A stretch of 18,759 bases of DNA from contig CAAGLS010000110.1 in NCBI GenBank assembly GCA_900770845.1, positions 1 through 18,759 on the forward strand. Direction: 5' to 3'. Shown piece after piece: positions 1 through 7,871 of the stretch. The notes beneath the pieces were generated by a model. That model saw nothing but the letters and a program-made list of their open reading frames with translations. It ran no database searches and was not told the DNA's origin. A program made the translations under genes and the position numbers. Position 1 is the stretch's first letter, and each line of letters opens with the position of its first letter. The stretch is from an uncultured Prevotella sp. GTDB taxonomy: Bacteria; Bacteroidota; Bacteroidia; Bacteroidales; Bacteroidaceae.

Positions 1-1583
1 ATCTCGAAGCTCAAGCCGTCGCACTTGATGTCCATCTGTGTGGCGGTGAGTCCGTCCTTGGTGCCAGTGGTCTTGAAGTCCATGTCGCCCAAGTGGTCCT
101 CGTCGCCGAGGATGTCAGAAAGCACCGCATACTTGTCCTCACCCGGGTTCTTGATGAGTCCCATGGCGATGCCGCTCACGGGCTTCTTCATCGGTACGCC
201 GGCGTCCATGAGGGCCAGTGTGCCGGCGCATACGGTTGCCATGGAAGAGGAGCCGTTCGACTCCAAGATTTCCGACACCAAGCGCACGGTGTAGGGGAAG
301 TCCTCGGGAATCTGTCCCTTGAGGGCGCGCCAAGCCAAGTGGCCGTGGCCGATCTCGCGGCGGCCCACGCCGCGCTGCGCCTTGGCCTCGCCGGTGCAGA
401 AGGGCGGGAAGTTGTAGTGGAGCAGGAAGCGCTGGTAGCCCTTGACGAGCACGTCGTCGACCAGCTTCTCGTCGAGTTTCGTGCCGAGAGTGCAGGTAGT
501 GAGCGACATGGTCTCGCCGCGCTGGAAGATGGATGATCCGTGGGGCATGGGCAGCGGCGACACCTCGCACCAGATGGGGCGAATCTCGTCGCACTTGCGT
601 CCGTCCATGCGCTGTCCCGTGTCGAGCACGCTGCGTCGCATGGAGTCGCGCTGCACGTCTGCATAGTAGCGGTCTATCTCGGCGTGCTTCTCCTCCAGCT
701 CCTCCTCGCTGAGGTCGGTGTGTGCGGCGTCGTAGGCCTCCACAAACTCAGCCTTGATATTGTCGTACACCTCCTCGCGGTGCTTCTTGTCGGCGTCAGC
801 GGCCTGGGCTTCGGCGTAGCACTTGTCGTAAGTCTCCTTGCGCACCTGCTCGCGCAGCTCCTCGTCGTTGGTCTCGTCGCAATACTCGCGCTTCTTGTCG
901 GTGCCGAGTTCCTTGGCCAGTTCCTCCTGCAGCACGCACATGGGCTTGATGGCCTCGTGGGCCACCTTCAGGGCCTGGATGAGGTCTTGTTCGCTCACCT
1001 CGTCCATCTCGCCCTCCACCATCATGATGTTGTCCTTTGTGGCGCCCACCATGATGTCCATGTCGGCGTCCTTCATCTGCTCCGTGGTGGGGTCGACGAT
1101 GTATTCGCCGTTGATGCGTGCCACGCGCACTTCTGAGATGGGGCATTCGATGGGAATATCTGAGCAAGCCATGGCGGCAGATGCAGCGAAGCCAGCGAGG
1201 GCATCGGGCTGGTCAACGCCGTCGGCGGAGAAAAGGATCACATTGACGAAGACTTCCGTGTGGAAATCTGAGGGGAACAGCGGCCGCAGCACGCGGTCAA
1301 CGAGACGAGAGGTCAGGATTTCATCGTCGTTGGCTTTGCCTTCACGCTTGGTGAAGCCACCGGGGAAACGACCAGCGGCAGCGTACTGCTCGCGGTAATC
1401 AACTTGCAGAGGCATGAAGTCCGTACCGGGGACGGCCTCTTTGGCTGCGCAAACTGTTGCCAACAGCACGGTGTTGCCCAAACGGAGCACAGCGGCGCCG
1501 TCAGCTTGCTTGGCCACTTTTCCAGTTTCAATTGAGATGGTTCTTCCATCAGGCAATTGAACGGTCTTTGTAATTACGTTCAT
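1..1583 (-). CDS. pnp: Polyribonucleotide nucleotidyltransferase (PNPase), 3' end cut by window edge
   Basis: PNPase degrades RNA 3'-to-5' by phosphorolysis, releasing nucleoside diphosphates. The reading frame opens at an ATG (complement of 1581-1583) and stays open to the window edge, giving 527 codons; the family usually has about 700-770 residues. The part seen covers the first RNase PH domain (starting MNVITKTVQLPDGRTISIE), the helical linker region (rich in E, K and D, about residues 240-315) and most of the second RNase PH domain. The phosphate-binding signature NGSSSMATVCAG lies at residues 443-454, with GSSS at 444-447, followed by ALMDAGVPMKKPVSGIAMGL, which is characteristic of PNPase. 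The end of the second RNase PH core and the KH and S1 RNA-binding domains must lie beyond the edge. A Bacteroidetes-type promoter lies about 50 bases upstream. Identification is from recognised family motifs. Confidence 0.97.
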   Translation of the reverse strand, partial: MNVITKTVQLPDGRTISIETGKVAKQADGAAVLRLGNTVLLATVCAAKEAVPGTDFMPLQVDYREQYAAAGRFPGGFTKREGKANDDEILTSRLVDRVLRPLFPSDFHTEVFVNVILFSADGVDQPDALAGFAASAAMACSDIPIECPISEVRVARINGEYIVDPTTEQMKDADMDIMVGATKDNIMMVEGEMDEVSEQDLIQALKVAHEAIKPMCVLQEELAKELGTDKKREYCDETNDEELREQVRKETYDKCYAEAQAADADKKHREEVYDNIKAEFVEAYDAAHTDLSEEELEEKHAEIDRYYADVQRDSMRRSVLDTGQRMDGRKCDEIRPIWCEVSPLPMPHGSSIFQRGETMSLTTCTLGTKLDEKLVDDVLVKGYQRFLLHYNFPPFCTGEAKAQRGVGRREIGHGHLAWRALKGQIPEDFPYTVRLVSEILESNGSSSMATVCAGTLALMDAGVPMKKPVSGIAMGLIKNPGEDKYAVLSDILGDEDHLGDMDFKTTGTKDGLTATQMDIKCDGLSFE

Positions 1584-1634
1584 CTAAAAATAAAATCTTA
1601 TTGTTTTGATCTGCATCTAAAATATAGCATCGTG

Positions 1635-1666
1635 CAAAGTTACCTTTTTTATGGCAGAACGACAAA
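1635..1666 (-). promoter_or_regulatory. Promoter of pnp (Bacteroidetes type)
   Basis: Read on the minus strand, TTTG (1666-1663) is followed after exactly 20 bases by TAACTTTG (1642-1635), a full match to the Bacteroidetes sigma-ABfr consensus TTTG-N19-21-TAnnTTTG. Transcription would begin near 1628, leaving a short leader of about 45 bases before the pnp ATG. Confidence 0.8.
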
Positions 1667-1736
1667 TAAAAGCCTTATTATTTTATATTTTTTATAATAG
1701 GGGGCGCAGTCCTAAACAAATGATGTCGAACTTGTT

Positions 1737-1797
1737 CGGTTGGATATAGGGTTCAATTCTGACAAAAAACAGTAAAACCCTTGCATCGCAGCAGGAA
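1737..1797 (+). repeat. Dispersed 61-base repeat, copy A
   Basis: Aligned without gaps to 9819-9879 in the same orientation, it matches at about 51 of 61 positions. The best-conserved core is CAGTAAAACCCTTGCAT (1770-1786). Copy B lies directly before a promoter, but copy A is far from any gene start. I do not recognise its function; a dispersed intergenic element is the likeliest reading. Confidence 0.7.
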
Positions 1798-1858
1798 AAA
1801 CCTTGAAAACAGGCTGGCGCGGTACCTACCACCTGACACTTTGTTGCTGATGCGCACT

Positions 1859-1962
1859 GCGTGCTTCGCGCGTCTTCGAGGCGCTGGGTACGCCTCCATC
1901 TTGCTCCTGTCACCCCAGGCTGCGCAGGCTTGCCTGGGGTTAGAGAGAGGCCGCCTCTTCGA
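1859..1962 (+). repeat. Dispersed GC-rich palindromic repeat, copy 1
   Basis: It is built from a leading block (GCGTGCTTCGCGC, then GTCTTCGAGGC), a central inverted repeat with 9-base arms ACCCCAGGC (1912-1920) and GCCTGGGGT (1932-1940), and a trailing block TAGAGAGAGGCCGCCTCTT. The same three blocks occur in the same order, inverted, at 8191-8303. Such REP-like palindromes are common between genes in Bacteroidetes. The hairpin has no T-run and does not look like a terminator. Confidence 0.7.
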
Positions 1963-2082
1963 GGCTGTTGCGAAGCATTGCCGCGCCACTGCTTATCACC
2001 CATCACGCCCTCAGGAGGTGTCCGGCCGATTCTCCATTTCCACCGCTTGTGTCCTTTCGTGTAAGTTGTGCGGTTCGCACGC

Positions 2083-2628
2083 CTACCCGAAGAAGTATTT
2101 GTACAGCGGGGCTACCATGAGGGCCTGCATGAACTTGCCGTCGAGGAGCATCCGCCGCACCTCATCGCGGGCGACGAGCATATATTCCAAATCCTCGGTT
2201 TCATCGAGGCTCTGCCGCCCCGTCCTCTCCACTCCGCGCGCCAAAAAACAGTGGCAGAGGTTGGTCATCGTCGAGGGATTGGGCGAGAGCGTCATCAGCT
2301 TGGTCCATTCTCCCCCGCCGTAGCCCGTCTCCTCCATCAGCTCGCGCTGGGCAGCGTGGAGCGGGTCTTCGCCAGCCTCCACCACACCGGCGCAGATTTC
2401 GGTTGACACCCTGTCGAGGGCGTGGCGGTATTGACGCTCCAAGATGAGGCGGCCGTCGCTGGTCTCGGCGATGACGTTCACCCAGTCGGGGTATTCCAAC
2501 ACATAATATTCGTCGTTCTCGCGCCCGTCGGGCAGCTCCACGCGGTCGCGCCTTGCCGTGAGCCACGGCCTGCGGATGAGATACTCCTTGGAGAGTGTCT
2601 TCCACATCATCTGCTTGTCTGTCTTCAT
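2083..2628 (-). CDS. NUDIX hydrolase, ADP-ribose pyrophosphatase-like
   Basis: The 181-residue protein probably hydrolyses a nucleoside diphosphate linked to another group, such as ADP-ribose. The complete NUDIX box GX5EX7REUXEEXGU is present at about residues 80-102: GVVEAGE, then the RELMEETGY core that binds catalytic metal. The preceding sheet-forming segment (YYVLEYPDWVNVIAETSDG) and the ILERQYRHALD segment fit the ADP-ribose pyrophosphatase group (NudF-like), where an arginine-rich strand precedes the box. Length is typical. The start at 2628 is the first ATG in frame; ATGs at codons 7 and 8 are alternatives. It stands alone: the upstream susD terminator separates it from the susCD operon. 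Substrate is inferred from family only. Confidence 0.88.
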   Translation of the reverse strand: MKTDKQMMWKTLSKEYLIRRPWLTARRDRVELPDGRENDEYYVLEYPDWVNVIAETSDGRLILERQYRHALDRVSTEICAGVVEAGEDPLHAAQRELMEETGYGGGEWTKLMTLSPNPSTMTNLCHCFLARGVERTGRQSLDETEDLEYMLVARDEVRRMLLDGKFMQALMVAPLYKYFFG

Positions 2629-2658
2629 ATTGCCTTTTTTGGTTTGATGTTGTGCCGT

Positions 2659-2694
2659 CGTCCGTTGGGCGCGTTCGCAGCCCAGCGGCGGACG
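2659..2694 (-). promoter_or_regulatory. Leader hairpin upstream of NUDIX gene
   Basis: CGTCCGTTGGGC (2659-2670) can pair with GCCCAGCGGCGGACG (2680-2694) if three bases of the right arm bulge out. It starts about 30 bases before the NUDIX ATG, so it would fold in the 5' leader of that mRNA. No T-run follows it, so a role in stability or translation is more likely than termination. Its function is unknown. Confidence 0.4.
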
Positions 2695-2758
2695 ATTCTA
2701 CCTCCCTATAATAACGGATGAACGCTGGATTATTGTGCGTGACCGTATGGCTTGCATG

Positions 2759-2846
2759 TTGTGGGGCAGTTGTTCCATTGTTGTGTGACAACTGTCCTAC
2801 CCTTGTGTAACGGTTGTTCTACTTTTGTGTGACGATTGTCACACAA
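2759..2846. repeat. Four tandem 22-base units (iteron- or operator-like)
   Basis: Units start at 2759, 2781, 2803 and 2825 with exact 22-base spacing. All four share TTGTG at unit positions 1-5, C at 9, TGT at 13-15 and A at 19; most also have TGAC at 6-9. The last unit is a perfect inverted repeat, TTGTGTGAC and GTCACACAA around a 4-base centre (2825-2846). A weaker fifth unit may begin at 2733. The spacing is two helical turns, which suits repeated protein binding on one face of the DNA. There are no unique spacers, so it is not a CRISPR array. Confidence 0.75.
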
Positions 2847-2885
2847 GTTTGGGCGACCCTTCCCGCGGCGTGGGCACAAAGAAAA

Positions 2886-2915
2886 CCGCCACCTGCTGAT
2901 GGGAGCAGGTGGCGG
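2886..2915 (-). terminator. Intrinsic terminator of the susCD operon
   Basis: A perfect 12-base stem (CCGCCACCTGCT and its complement, 2886-2897 and 2904-2915) encloses a 6-base loop. On the minus strand it is followed by TTTTCTTTG. It begins 65 bases after the susD stop codon and should end susCD transcription before the NUDIX gene. Confidence 0.85.
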
Positions 2916-2980
2916 CCAAGGGAAAATGATCTGTTAGTTGTGGTCGATTGATGTCACATCAACCGCGACCGCGCCGATTG

Positions 2981-4657
2981 TCAGTTTGCGCCGTCGTAAC
3001 CCGGATTCTGCGACAGGTTCGGGTTCTTGTCCCTTGCCGACTGCGGAATGGGGAGATAGCGGTTGAAGTCCTTAAACGTGCGTTCCTCAATCTTCTCGGT
3101 CTTGCCCGGGGTGATGGTGGCGCGCATGGTGGGATCGGAGCTGTTCTTGGTGGGACTGTCGGACAAGGTTCCCACGACGCGGCTCAGCGTGATGTTGAGC
3201 ACCGTGTTGGCCAGCATCTTGCCGTCGGCACCCTTCCATCTGAGGATGTCCCAGCGGCGGATGCCCTCTCCGGCAAACTCGCTTCCGCGCTCGCGGTGGA
3301 TGAGCTCGCGCAGCGCGTCCTTGGTGTTGTACTTCGTGCGGTCCACGGCCGGCATTCCGGCACGCTTGCGCACCTGGTCGATCTTGTCGTAGACCTGGGC
3401 CGACGGGCCGTTGAGCTCGTTCTCAGCCTCGGCCCAAGCGAGCAGCACCTCGGCATAGCGGAAGATGATGGGGCAGACGTTGGCCTTGCCCATGGAAGGA
3501 TACTGGCTGATGGGGTCGGCATACTTGCGCCAGTTGTAAACCGTCTTTGTAGAGTTGTCGGCAGTGGCGGAGTAGTCGGGGTTCTTCGCACCATCCAGGA
3601 ACTGGTCGAGTGAGTTGAAGACGCGTCCGTTCCAGTCGCAGCCCGGATAGATGATGGTGGCCGAGAGGCGCGGGTCGCGTCCGTGGTAGGGATGCGTGGG
3701 GTCGTAGCCGCTTCCGCTCTCGGTGATGGTCATGCCGTTGGCCATCTCGTAGTTGTCGACGCACTGCTGCGTGGGCACCACCGACGACCAGCCGCCGTCG
3801 CCGTTGGGGAAGTAGAACGACCAGTCGTAGGCGTAGTTGTTCGACTCCTGCTGCGAGGCGAGGATGATTTCCTTGGAGTCTTGGCCTGCCACCTGGAACA
3901 GTGTGGCGTAGTTGCTCTCCAGACTGTACTGTCCGAGGTTGATGATGGCCTGGGCGGCATCCTTGGCTGTTGCCCAGTCGCTCTCATAGAGGGCGAGGCG
4001 CATCTTCAGGGCCAGGGCGGCACCCTTGGCGGCGCGTCCGCGCTGAGTGGGCGCCGTGTTGATGTCGGCTATCACAGCCGCCAGCTCGTCCTTGATGTAC
4101 TTGTGCACTTCGGCCTCAGAGGAGCGGGGCACCTGTGCCTCCTGCGCCGTTGAGTAGTTGTCGATGATGGGCACAGCGCCATAACGGTTGGTCATCACGA
4201 AGTAGCGATAGGCGCGGATGAAGCGGCACTGGGCAATCATGTCCTTCTTCACGGCCTCGGAAGAGAACGTGGCCTTGTCGACGTTGGCCAGCAGCGTGTT
4301 GCAGCGGCGGATGGTCTTGAAGTCGTAGAGGTCCATGTAGCCTCCGCGCCATGCCGGGTCGGGTCGCGCGCCGGGGTTGGAGGGTGTCATGGAGCCGTTG
4401 CCGATGGGCGTGAAGCCTTCCCATGGGAAGTTGTTGTAGCCGAAATCGGAGCCAGCGTCCCAGTAGACCAAGGAGATGGCCGGCTGGTAGAAGTCGTAGC
4501 ATCCGGTGAGGAACTTGTTGACGTCGCTCTCGGTCTGCCAAGTCTTCGAGTCGGTGAGGGCGTCGTTTGGCACCGTGTCGAGGAAGTCGTTGCAGGAGGT
4601 GAGCGAGAGCGAGAGCATGGTCAGTCCTGCAAAGATATATTGCTTATAATTTTTCAT
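2981..4657 (-). CDS. SusD/RagB family nutrient-binding outer-membrane lipoprotein
   Basis: The 558-residue protein is the surface lipoprotein lid that captures a ligand and sits on its SusC partner. A lipoprotein signal is clear: a hydrophobic stretch and lipobox LTSC ending at Cys22, followed by the SusD-typical NDFLDTVPNDALTD. The SusD fold with helical TPR-like repeats continues, including ETESDVNKFLTGCYDFYQPA-like sequence near residue 45 and, near the C-terminus, FRYAEVLLAWAEAENE, RERGSEFAGEGIRRWDILRW and the ending RYLPIPQSARDKNPNLSQN. These are hallmark SusD C-terminal motifs. It lies 18 bases downstream of susC in the usual order and is followed by a strong terminator. The ligand cannot be told from sequence: no glycoside hydrolase or peptidase is adjacent. 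Confidence 0.95.
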   Translation of the reverse strand: MKNYKQYIFAGLTMLSLSLTSCNDFLDTVPNDALTDSKTWQTESDVNKFLTGCYDFYQPAISLVYWDAGSDFGYNNFPWEGFTPIGNGSMTPSNPGARPDPAWRGGYMDLYDFKTIRRCNTLLANVDKATFSSEAVKKDMIAQCRFIRAYRYFVMTNRYGAVPIIDNYSTAQEAQVPRSSEAEVHKYIKDELAAVIADINTAPTQRGRAAKGAALALKMRLALYESDWATAKDAAQAIINLGQYSLESNYATLFQVAGQDSKEIILASQQESNNYAYDWSFYFPNGDGGWSSVVPTQQCVDNYEMANGMTITESGSGYDPTHPYHGRDPRLSATIIYPGCDWNGRVFNSLDQFLDGAKNPDYSATADNSTKTVYNWRKYADPISQYPSMGKANVCPIIFRYAEVLLAWAEAENELNGPSAQVYDKIDQVRKRAGMPAVDRTKYNTKDALRELIHRERGSEFAGEGIRRWDILRWKGADGKMLANTVLNITLSRVVGTLSDSPTKNSSDPTMRATITPGKTEKIEERTFKDFNRYLPIPQSARDKNPNLSQNPGYDGAN

Positions 4658-4675
4658 TTTAAGTATGCTTGTTGA

Positions 4676-7600
4676 TTAGAAAGTGATGTTGAGTCCGAAG
4701 GAGTGGGAGCGGATGAGCGGATAGCTTGAGCCGCGCTCGCTGGTGGTCTCGGGGTCGACCTTGAAGTCGAGTGCATCGATGGTGAAGAGGTTCTCGGCGC
4801 TGTAGTAGATGCGAACGTTCTCCAGGCCGATGCGGCGCACGATGTTCTTGGGGATGGTGTAGCCCAGCTGCAGGGTCTTGAGGCGCAGGTAGCTGGTGTT
4901 CCAGAGCCAGAAGTCAGACATCGCCACGCTCATGTCGCTTGCGCTGGTTGCGGTCTCGAAGACGCGCGGCATCTTGGCGTTGTGGTTGTTCTCGGTCCAA
5001 GCCTTGCGCCAGTAGGTGGAAGCATGGCTGGCGTCGCCTGAGAACTCGCCGAGCACCTCACGGTTGAACACGTGCTTCACGCCGGCCACACCCTGCCACA
5101 GAGTGGAGAGGTCGAAGTCCTTCCAGCGTCCGCCGATGGTGAAGCTGTAGGTGAACTTGGGCATGTCGGAAGTGGACTCATAGATACGGTCGTCGCTGGT
5201 GAGCTTTCCGTCGCCATTGGTGTCGGCGTAGATGAGGTCGCCGGCCATGAACTTCTTGCCGAAGGGGTTGCCATACTTCTCGGTGAAGGCGTCGGCCTCC
5301 TCCTGCGAGTTGAAGAACTTGCCCGTCCAGTGGTACATGTAGAAGGTGTTGAACTGGTGGCCCACAGCCTGGCGCATGTTGCCATTGCTCATGTACTCCA
5401 CAGGATTTCCAGCGGCATCGACGCCGAGGTCGAGGACCTTGTTCTTGTTGTAGGCGAAGTTGGCACCGATGTTGAGCGTCCAGTCCTTGCCGAAATTGTG
5501 GTTGTAGTTGAGCGACACCTCGATACCGCTGTTGCGCATGGCGCCGATGTTGTCCTTGTAGGCTCCGAGGGCGAACTCAGAGGGCACGGCCACATCCATG
5601 ATGATGCCTGTGGTCTTGCGGTTGTAGTAGTCGATGGTACCGGTCAGGTCGTGGAAGATGGTGAAGTCGAGTCCGATGCCCCATGAAGTGGACTTCTCCC
5701 ACGAGATGGTGTTCAGACGTGCCGTGCTCTGGTAGTAGCCGGCGTTGATCTTTCCGTCGAAGGGATAGGCTCCGCCGAGGTTGTAGGTGTTGATGGCGGG
5801 ATAGTAGTCGGAGAGGGCGTCCTGGTTGCCGAGCTGTCCCCAAGAGGCGCGCAGCTTCAAATAGTCGAGCCAGCCCTTGGTAGACTGCATGAAGGGTTCC
5901 TCAGTGATGCGCCATGCTGCCGAGAAGGAGGGGAAGTAGCCCCAGCGGTGGCCCTTGGCGAAGCGCGATGAGGCGTCGCCACGGATGTTGGCCTCGAAGA
6001 GGTAGCGGTTGTTCCAGTCGTAGTTGACGCGGCCAAACCAGCTCACCATAGTCAGTTCGCGGGTGTAGCCCCCGTTCTTCTGCGTGGCGGCGTCGCCGGC
6101 GTTCATGTCGGTGAGGTCGTTGGTGGCGAAGTTCTGGCGCTGCGCGTTGTCGTAGTAGAGCTTGTAGCGCTCTGTGTGCCAACCCAGCATGGCCTTGATG
6201 TTGTGCTCGGCGATCGACTTGTCGTAGTTCAAGTAGGCGTCGAAGTTGGTGCGGTGCCAGTTGCTGTTGGCCACCACGAGCTTGTTGGGCTCAGAAGCCT
6301 TGTTGGGGTTGTACTGGATGAACTTCTGGAAGTAGCGGTAGCGCTGTGAGTCGCTGATGTAGGCGCCCTGCACGGTGAACTTCAGGTCGCTGTAGATCTG
6401 CCAGTCCACACCGAGCAGTCCGTTGAAGTTCTGGTTGTAGCGCTTCACGTTCATGCCCGACTCCAGCCAAGCCATTGGGCTGCCGTCCGACACCGTGCCG
6501 TAGCTTCCGTCCTCGTTCTTGTAGGCCACCCAGGGGGCGATGCGGTTGAGCAGACGGATAATCTGTTCGCTGCCCCCTCCATAGTAGGCGCTGCTCGGGT
6601 CGGTGTAGTTGTTGTGGATGTAGGAGAGGTTCATGTGGGCCGTGACGGTCTTGGAGAGGTTCATGTCCAAGTTGGTGCGGCCGTTGAACTGCTCCCTTCC
6701 GGCATTTGGCAGCACGCTGCTCTGCTTGAGGTAGCCCGCGCTGGCCATGTAGCGCACATACTCGTTGCCGCCGGAGACGTTGACGCTCTGGCGATGCTGG
6801 AAGCCCGTCTTGTAGGCCAGGTCGTACCAGTCGGTGTTGGGGTGGCCGTAGGGATCGGAGCCGTCGCTGAACTTCTGGATGTCCTCGTCGGAGAAGGCCG
6901 GAGCCTTGCCCGAGCGCGCCAGTGCCATATTATAATAGGTGGCGTTCTCGGCCGAGCCCATGCGGTCCATGAGAGCCGTGGCGTTGGAGAAGCCATAGTA
7001 GCTGTTGTACTGCACGCGTGGCTTACCGTTCTGTCCGCGCTTTGTGGTGATGAGGATCACACCGTTGGAGGCCTTCGAGCCGTAGATGGCGGCCGAGGCA
7101 GCGTCCTTCAGCACGGAAATGCTCTCAATGTCCTGCGGGTCGAGCGAGTTGATGTTGCTGGTCTCCACACCGTCGACGAGGATGTAGGGGCTGGCGTTGT
7201 TGAGCGTACCCACACCACGCACGCGGATGCTTCCGCCGTCCATACCAGGAGCGCCGGCCGTACCCGTGATGGTGATGCCCGGCATGAGGCCCTGCAAGCC
7301 CGAGGTGACGTTGTTGATGGGGCGGTTGTCGAGTGCCTTGCCGTTGATCTGTGCCACGGAGCCGGAGAGGTTGGCCTTCTTCTGCGTGCCGTAACCTACC
7401 ACCACCACCTCGTTGAGCGACTGTTGGTCCTCGTTGAGCGTGATTTTCAGTGGAGATCCTTTCCAGGTCACTTCCTGCGAGGTGAAGCCCACGTAGCTGA
7501 TGATCAGCGTGGCGTTCTTGGGCACGTTGTTCAAGGAGAAGTGGCCGTCCATGTCGGTGACGGCGCCGTCGTGGGTGCCCTTCACCAAGATTGACGCGCC

Positions 7601-7777
7601 AATCACCGGCTCGCCGTTGGCGTCGATGATGGTACCTGTACATTGGTTGGAGACTTGTTCGATGGAGTTGATGCCCTCCACCCGAGACGTTGCGGACGAT
7701 GCTTCTGCAGTGCTTCCCCCACATAGGGATGAGCCTATCAGCATAAGCCCCGCAAGAGCCAATGGTCTATTCGTCAT
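4676..7777 (-). CDS. SusC/RagA family TonB-linked outer-membrane transporter
   Basis: The 1033-residue protein is the outer-membrane barrel that imports ligand, driven by TonB. Domains in order are: signal peptide (about 1-27, likely cleavage after AEA); a carboxypeptidase-regulatory-like beta-sandwich (about 48-118, TGTIIDANGEPVIGASILVK); a TonB-box-like segment NEVVVVGYG (122-130); the plug domain (about 132-248, with NGKALDNRP, SIRVRGVGTLNN, SPYILVDGV and ISVLKDAASAAIYGSKASNG, all SusC signatures); and a beta-barrel ending in an aromatic residue (SFGLNITF), as outer-membrane barrels do. Length is normal. No N-terminal sigma-interacting extension is seen, so control by an anti-sigma pair is not indicated. 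Its own promoter and palindromes lie upstream; susD follows after 18 bases. Substrate is unknown. Confidence 0.96.
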   Translation of the reverse strand: MTNRPLALAGLMLIGSSLCGGSTAEASSATSRVEGINSIEQVSNQCTGTIIDANGEPVIGASILVKGTHDGAVTDMDGHFSLNNVPKNATLIISYVGFTSQEVTWKGSPLKITLNEDQQSLNEVVVVGYGTQKKANLSGSVAQINGKALDNRPINNVTSGLQGLMPGITITGTAGAPGMDGGSIRVRGVGTLNNASPYILVDGVETSNINSLDPQDIESISVLKDAASAAIYGSKASNGVILITTKRGQNGKPRVQYNSYYGFSNATALMDRMGSAENATYYNMALARSGKAPAFSDEDIQKFSDGSDPYGHPNTDWYDLAYKTGFQHRQSVNVSGGNEYVRYMASAGYLKQSSVLPNAGREQFNGRTNLDMNLSKTVTAHMNLSYIHNNYTDPSSAYYGGGSEQIIRLLNRIAPWVAYKNEDGSYGTVSDGSPMAWLESGMNVKRYNQNFNGLLGVDWQIYSDLKFTVQGAYISDSQRYRYFQKFIQYNPNKASEPNKLVVANSNWHRTNFDAYLNYDKSIAEHNIKAMLGWHTERYKLYYDNAQRQNFATNDLTDMNAGDAATQKNGGYTRELTMVSWFGRVNYDWNNRYLFEANIRGDASSRFAKGHRWGYFPSFSAAWRITEEPFMQSTKGWLDYLKLRASWGQLGNQDALSDYYPAINTYNLGGAYPFDGKINAGYYQSTARLNTISWEKSTSWGIGLDFTIFHDLTGTIDYYNRKTTGIIMDVAVPSEFALGAYKDNIGAMRNSGIEVSLNYNHNFGKDWTLNIGANFAYNKNKVLDLGVDAAGNPVEYMSNGNMRQAVGHQFNTFYMYHWTGKFFNSQEEADAFTEKYGNPFGKKFMAGDLIYADTNGDGKLTSDDRIYESTSDMPKFTYSFTIGGRWKDFDLSTLWQGVAGVKHVFNREVLGEFSGDASHASTYWRKAWTENNHNAKMPRVFETATSASDMSVAMSDFWLWNTSYLRLKTLQLGYTIPKNIVRRIGLENVRIYYSAENLFTIDALDFKVDPETTSERGSSYPLIRSHSFGLNITF

Positions 7778-7832
7778 AGGTCTAAATAGGGTTAGTTGAG
7801 TTTTAAAATTAGTTTAAATTGGTAAACGATTA

Positions 7833-7864
7833 CAAAGTTACGTCAAATTGTTGAAACGGCCAAA
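7833..7864 (-). promoter_or_regulatory. Promoter of susCD operon (Bacteroidetes type)
   Basis: On the minus strand TTTG (7864-7861) is followed after 20 bases by TAACTTTG (7840-7833), an exact match to the Bacteroidetes consensus. The expected start near 7826 gives a leader of about 50 bases before the susC ATG. Confidence 0.8.
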
Positions 7865-7871
7865 GAAATGT

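Larger units (their letters stand above)
1584..2082. other. Non-coding gap between pnp and NUDIX gene, repeat-rich
   Basis: This gap of about 500 bases has no credible gene. It holds the pnp promoter, then two dispersed repeats that each recur elsewhere in the window (1737-1797 and 1859-1962). The stretch around 2030-2067 contains TTTCGTGT, similar to the CACGAA units at 11841-11870 read on the other strand. Short ORFs here run across the repeats and have no recognisable protein content. A small hairpin (GTGCG/CGCAC, 2068-2080) sits just past the stop of the NUDIX gene, but no T-run follows it, so it is a weak terminator candidate. Confidence 0.7.
2629..2980. other. Non-coding gap between susD and NUDIX gene
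   Basis: This gap of about 350 bases holds, from right to left, the susD terminator (2886-2915), a tandem array of 22-base units (2759-2846) and a leader hairpin just before the NUDIX gene (2659-2694). I find no TAnnTTTG promoter element for the NUDIX gene; the AT-rich stretch around 2704-2714 is the only candidate site. No gene is supported. Confidence 0.7.

Noticed and set aside
1912..1940. Terminator for the NUDIX gene
   Set aside because: The stem is strong but lacks a T-run on either strand and recurs as part of a dispersed repeat.
1781..2323. Plus-strand frame of 180 codons across the pnp-NUDIX gap
   Set aside because: It runs through two dispersed repeats and then antisense to the NUDIX gene; no protein features.
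2759..2846. CRISPR array
   Set aside because: The 22-base units are contiguous with no unique spacers, and there are no cas genes.
6614..7594. Plus-strand frame of 326 codons opposite susC
   Set aside because: Antisense to the plug and barrel of SusC, with no motif.
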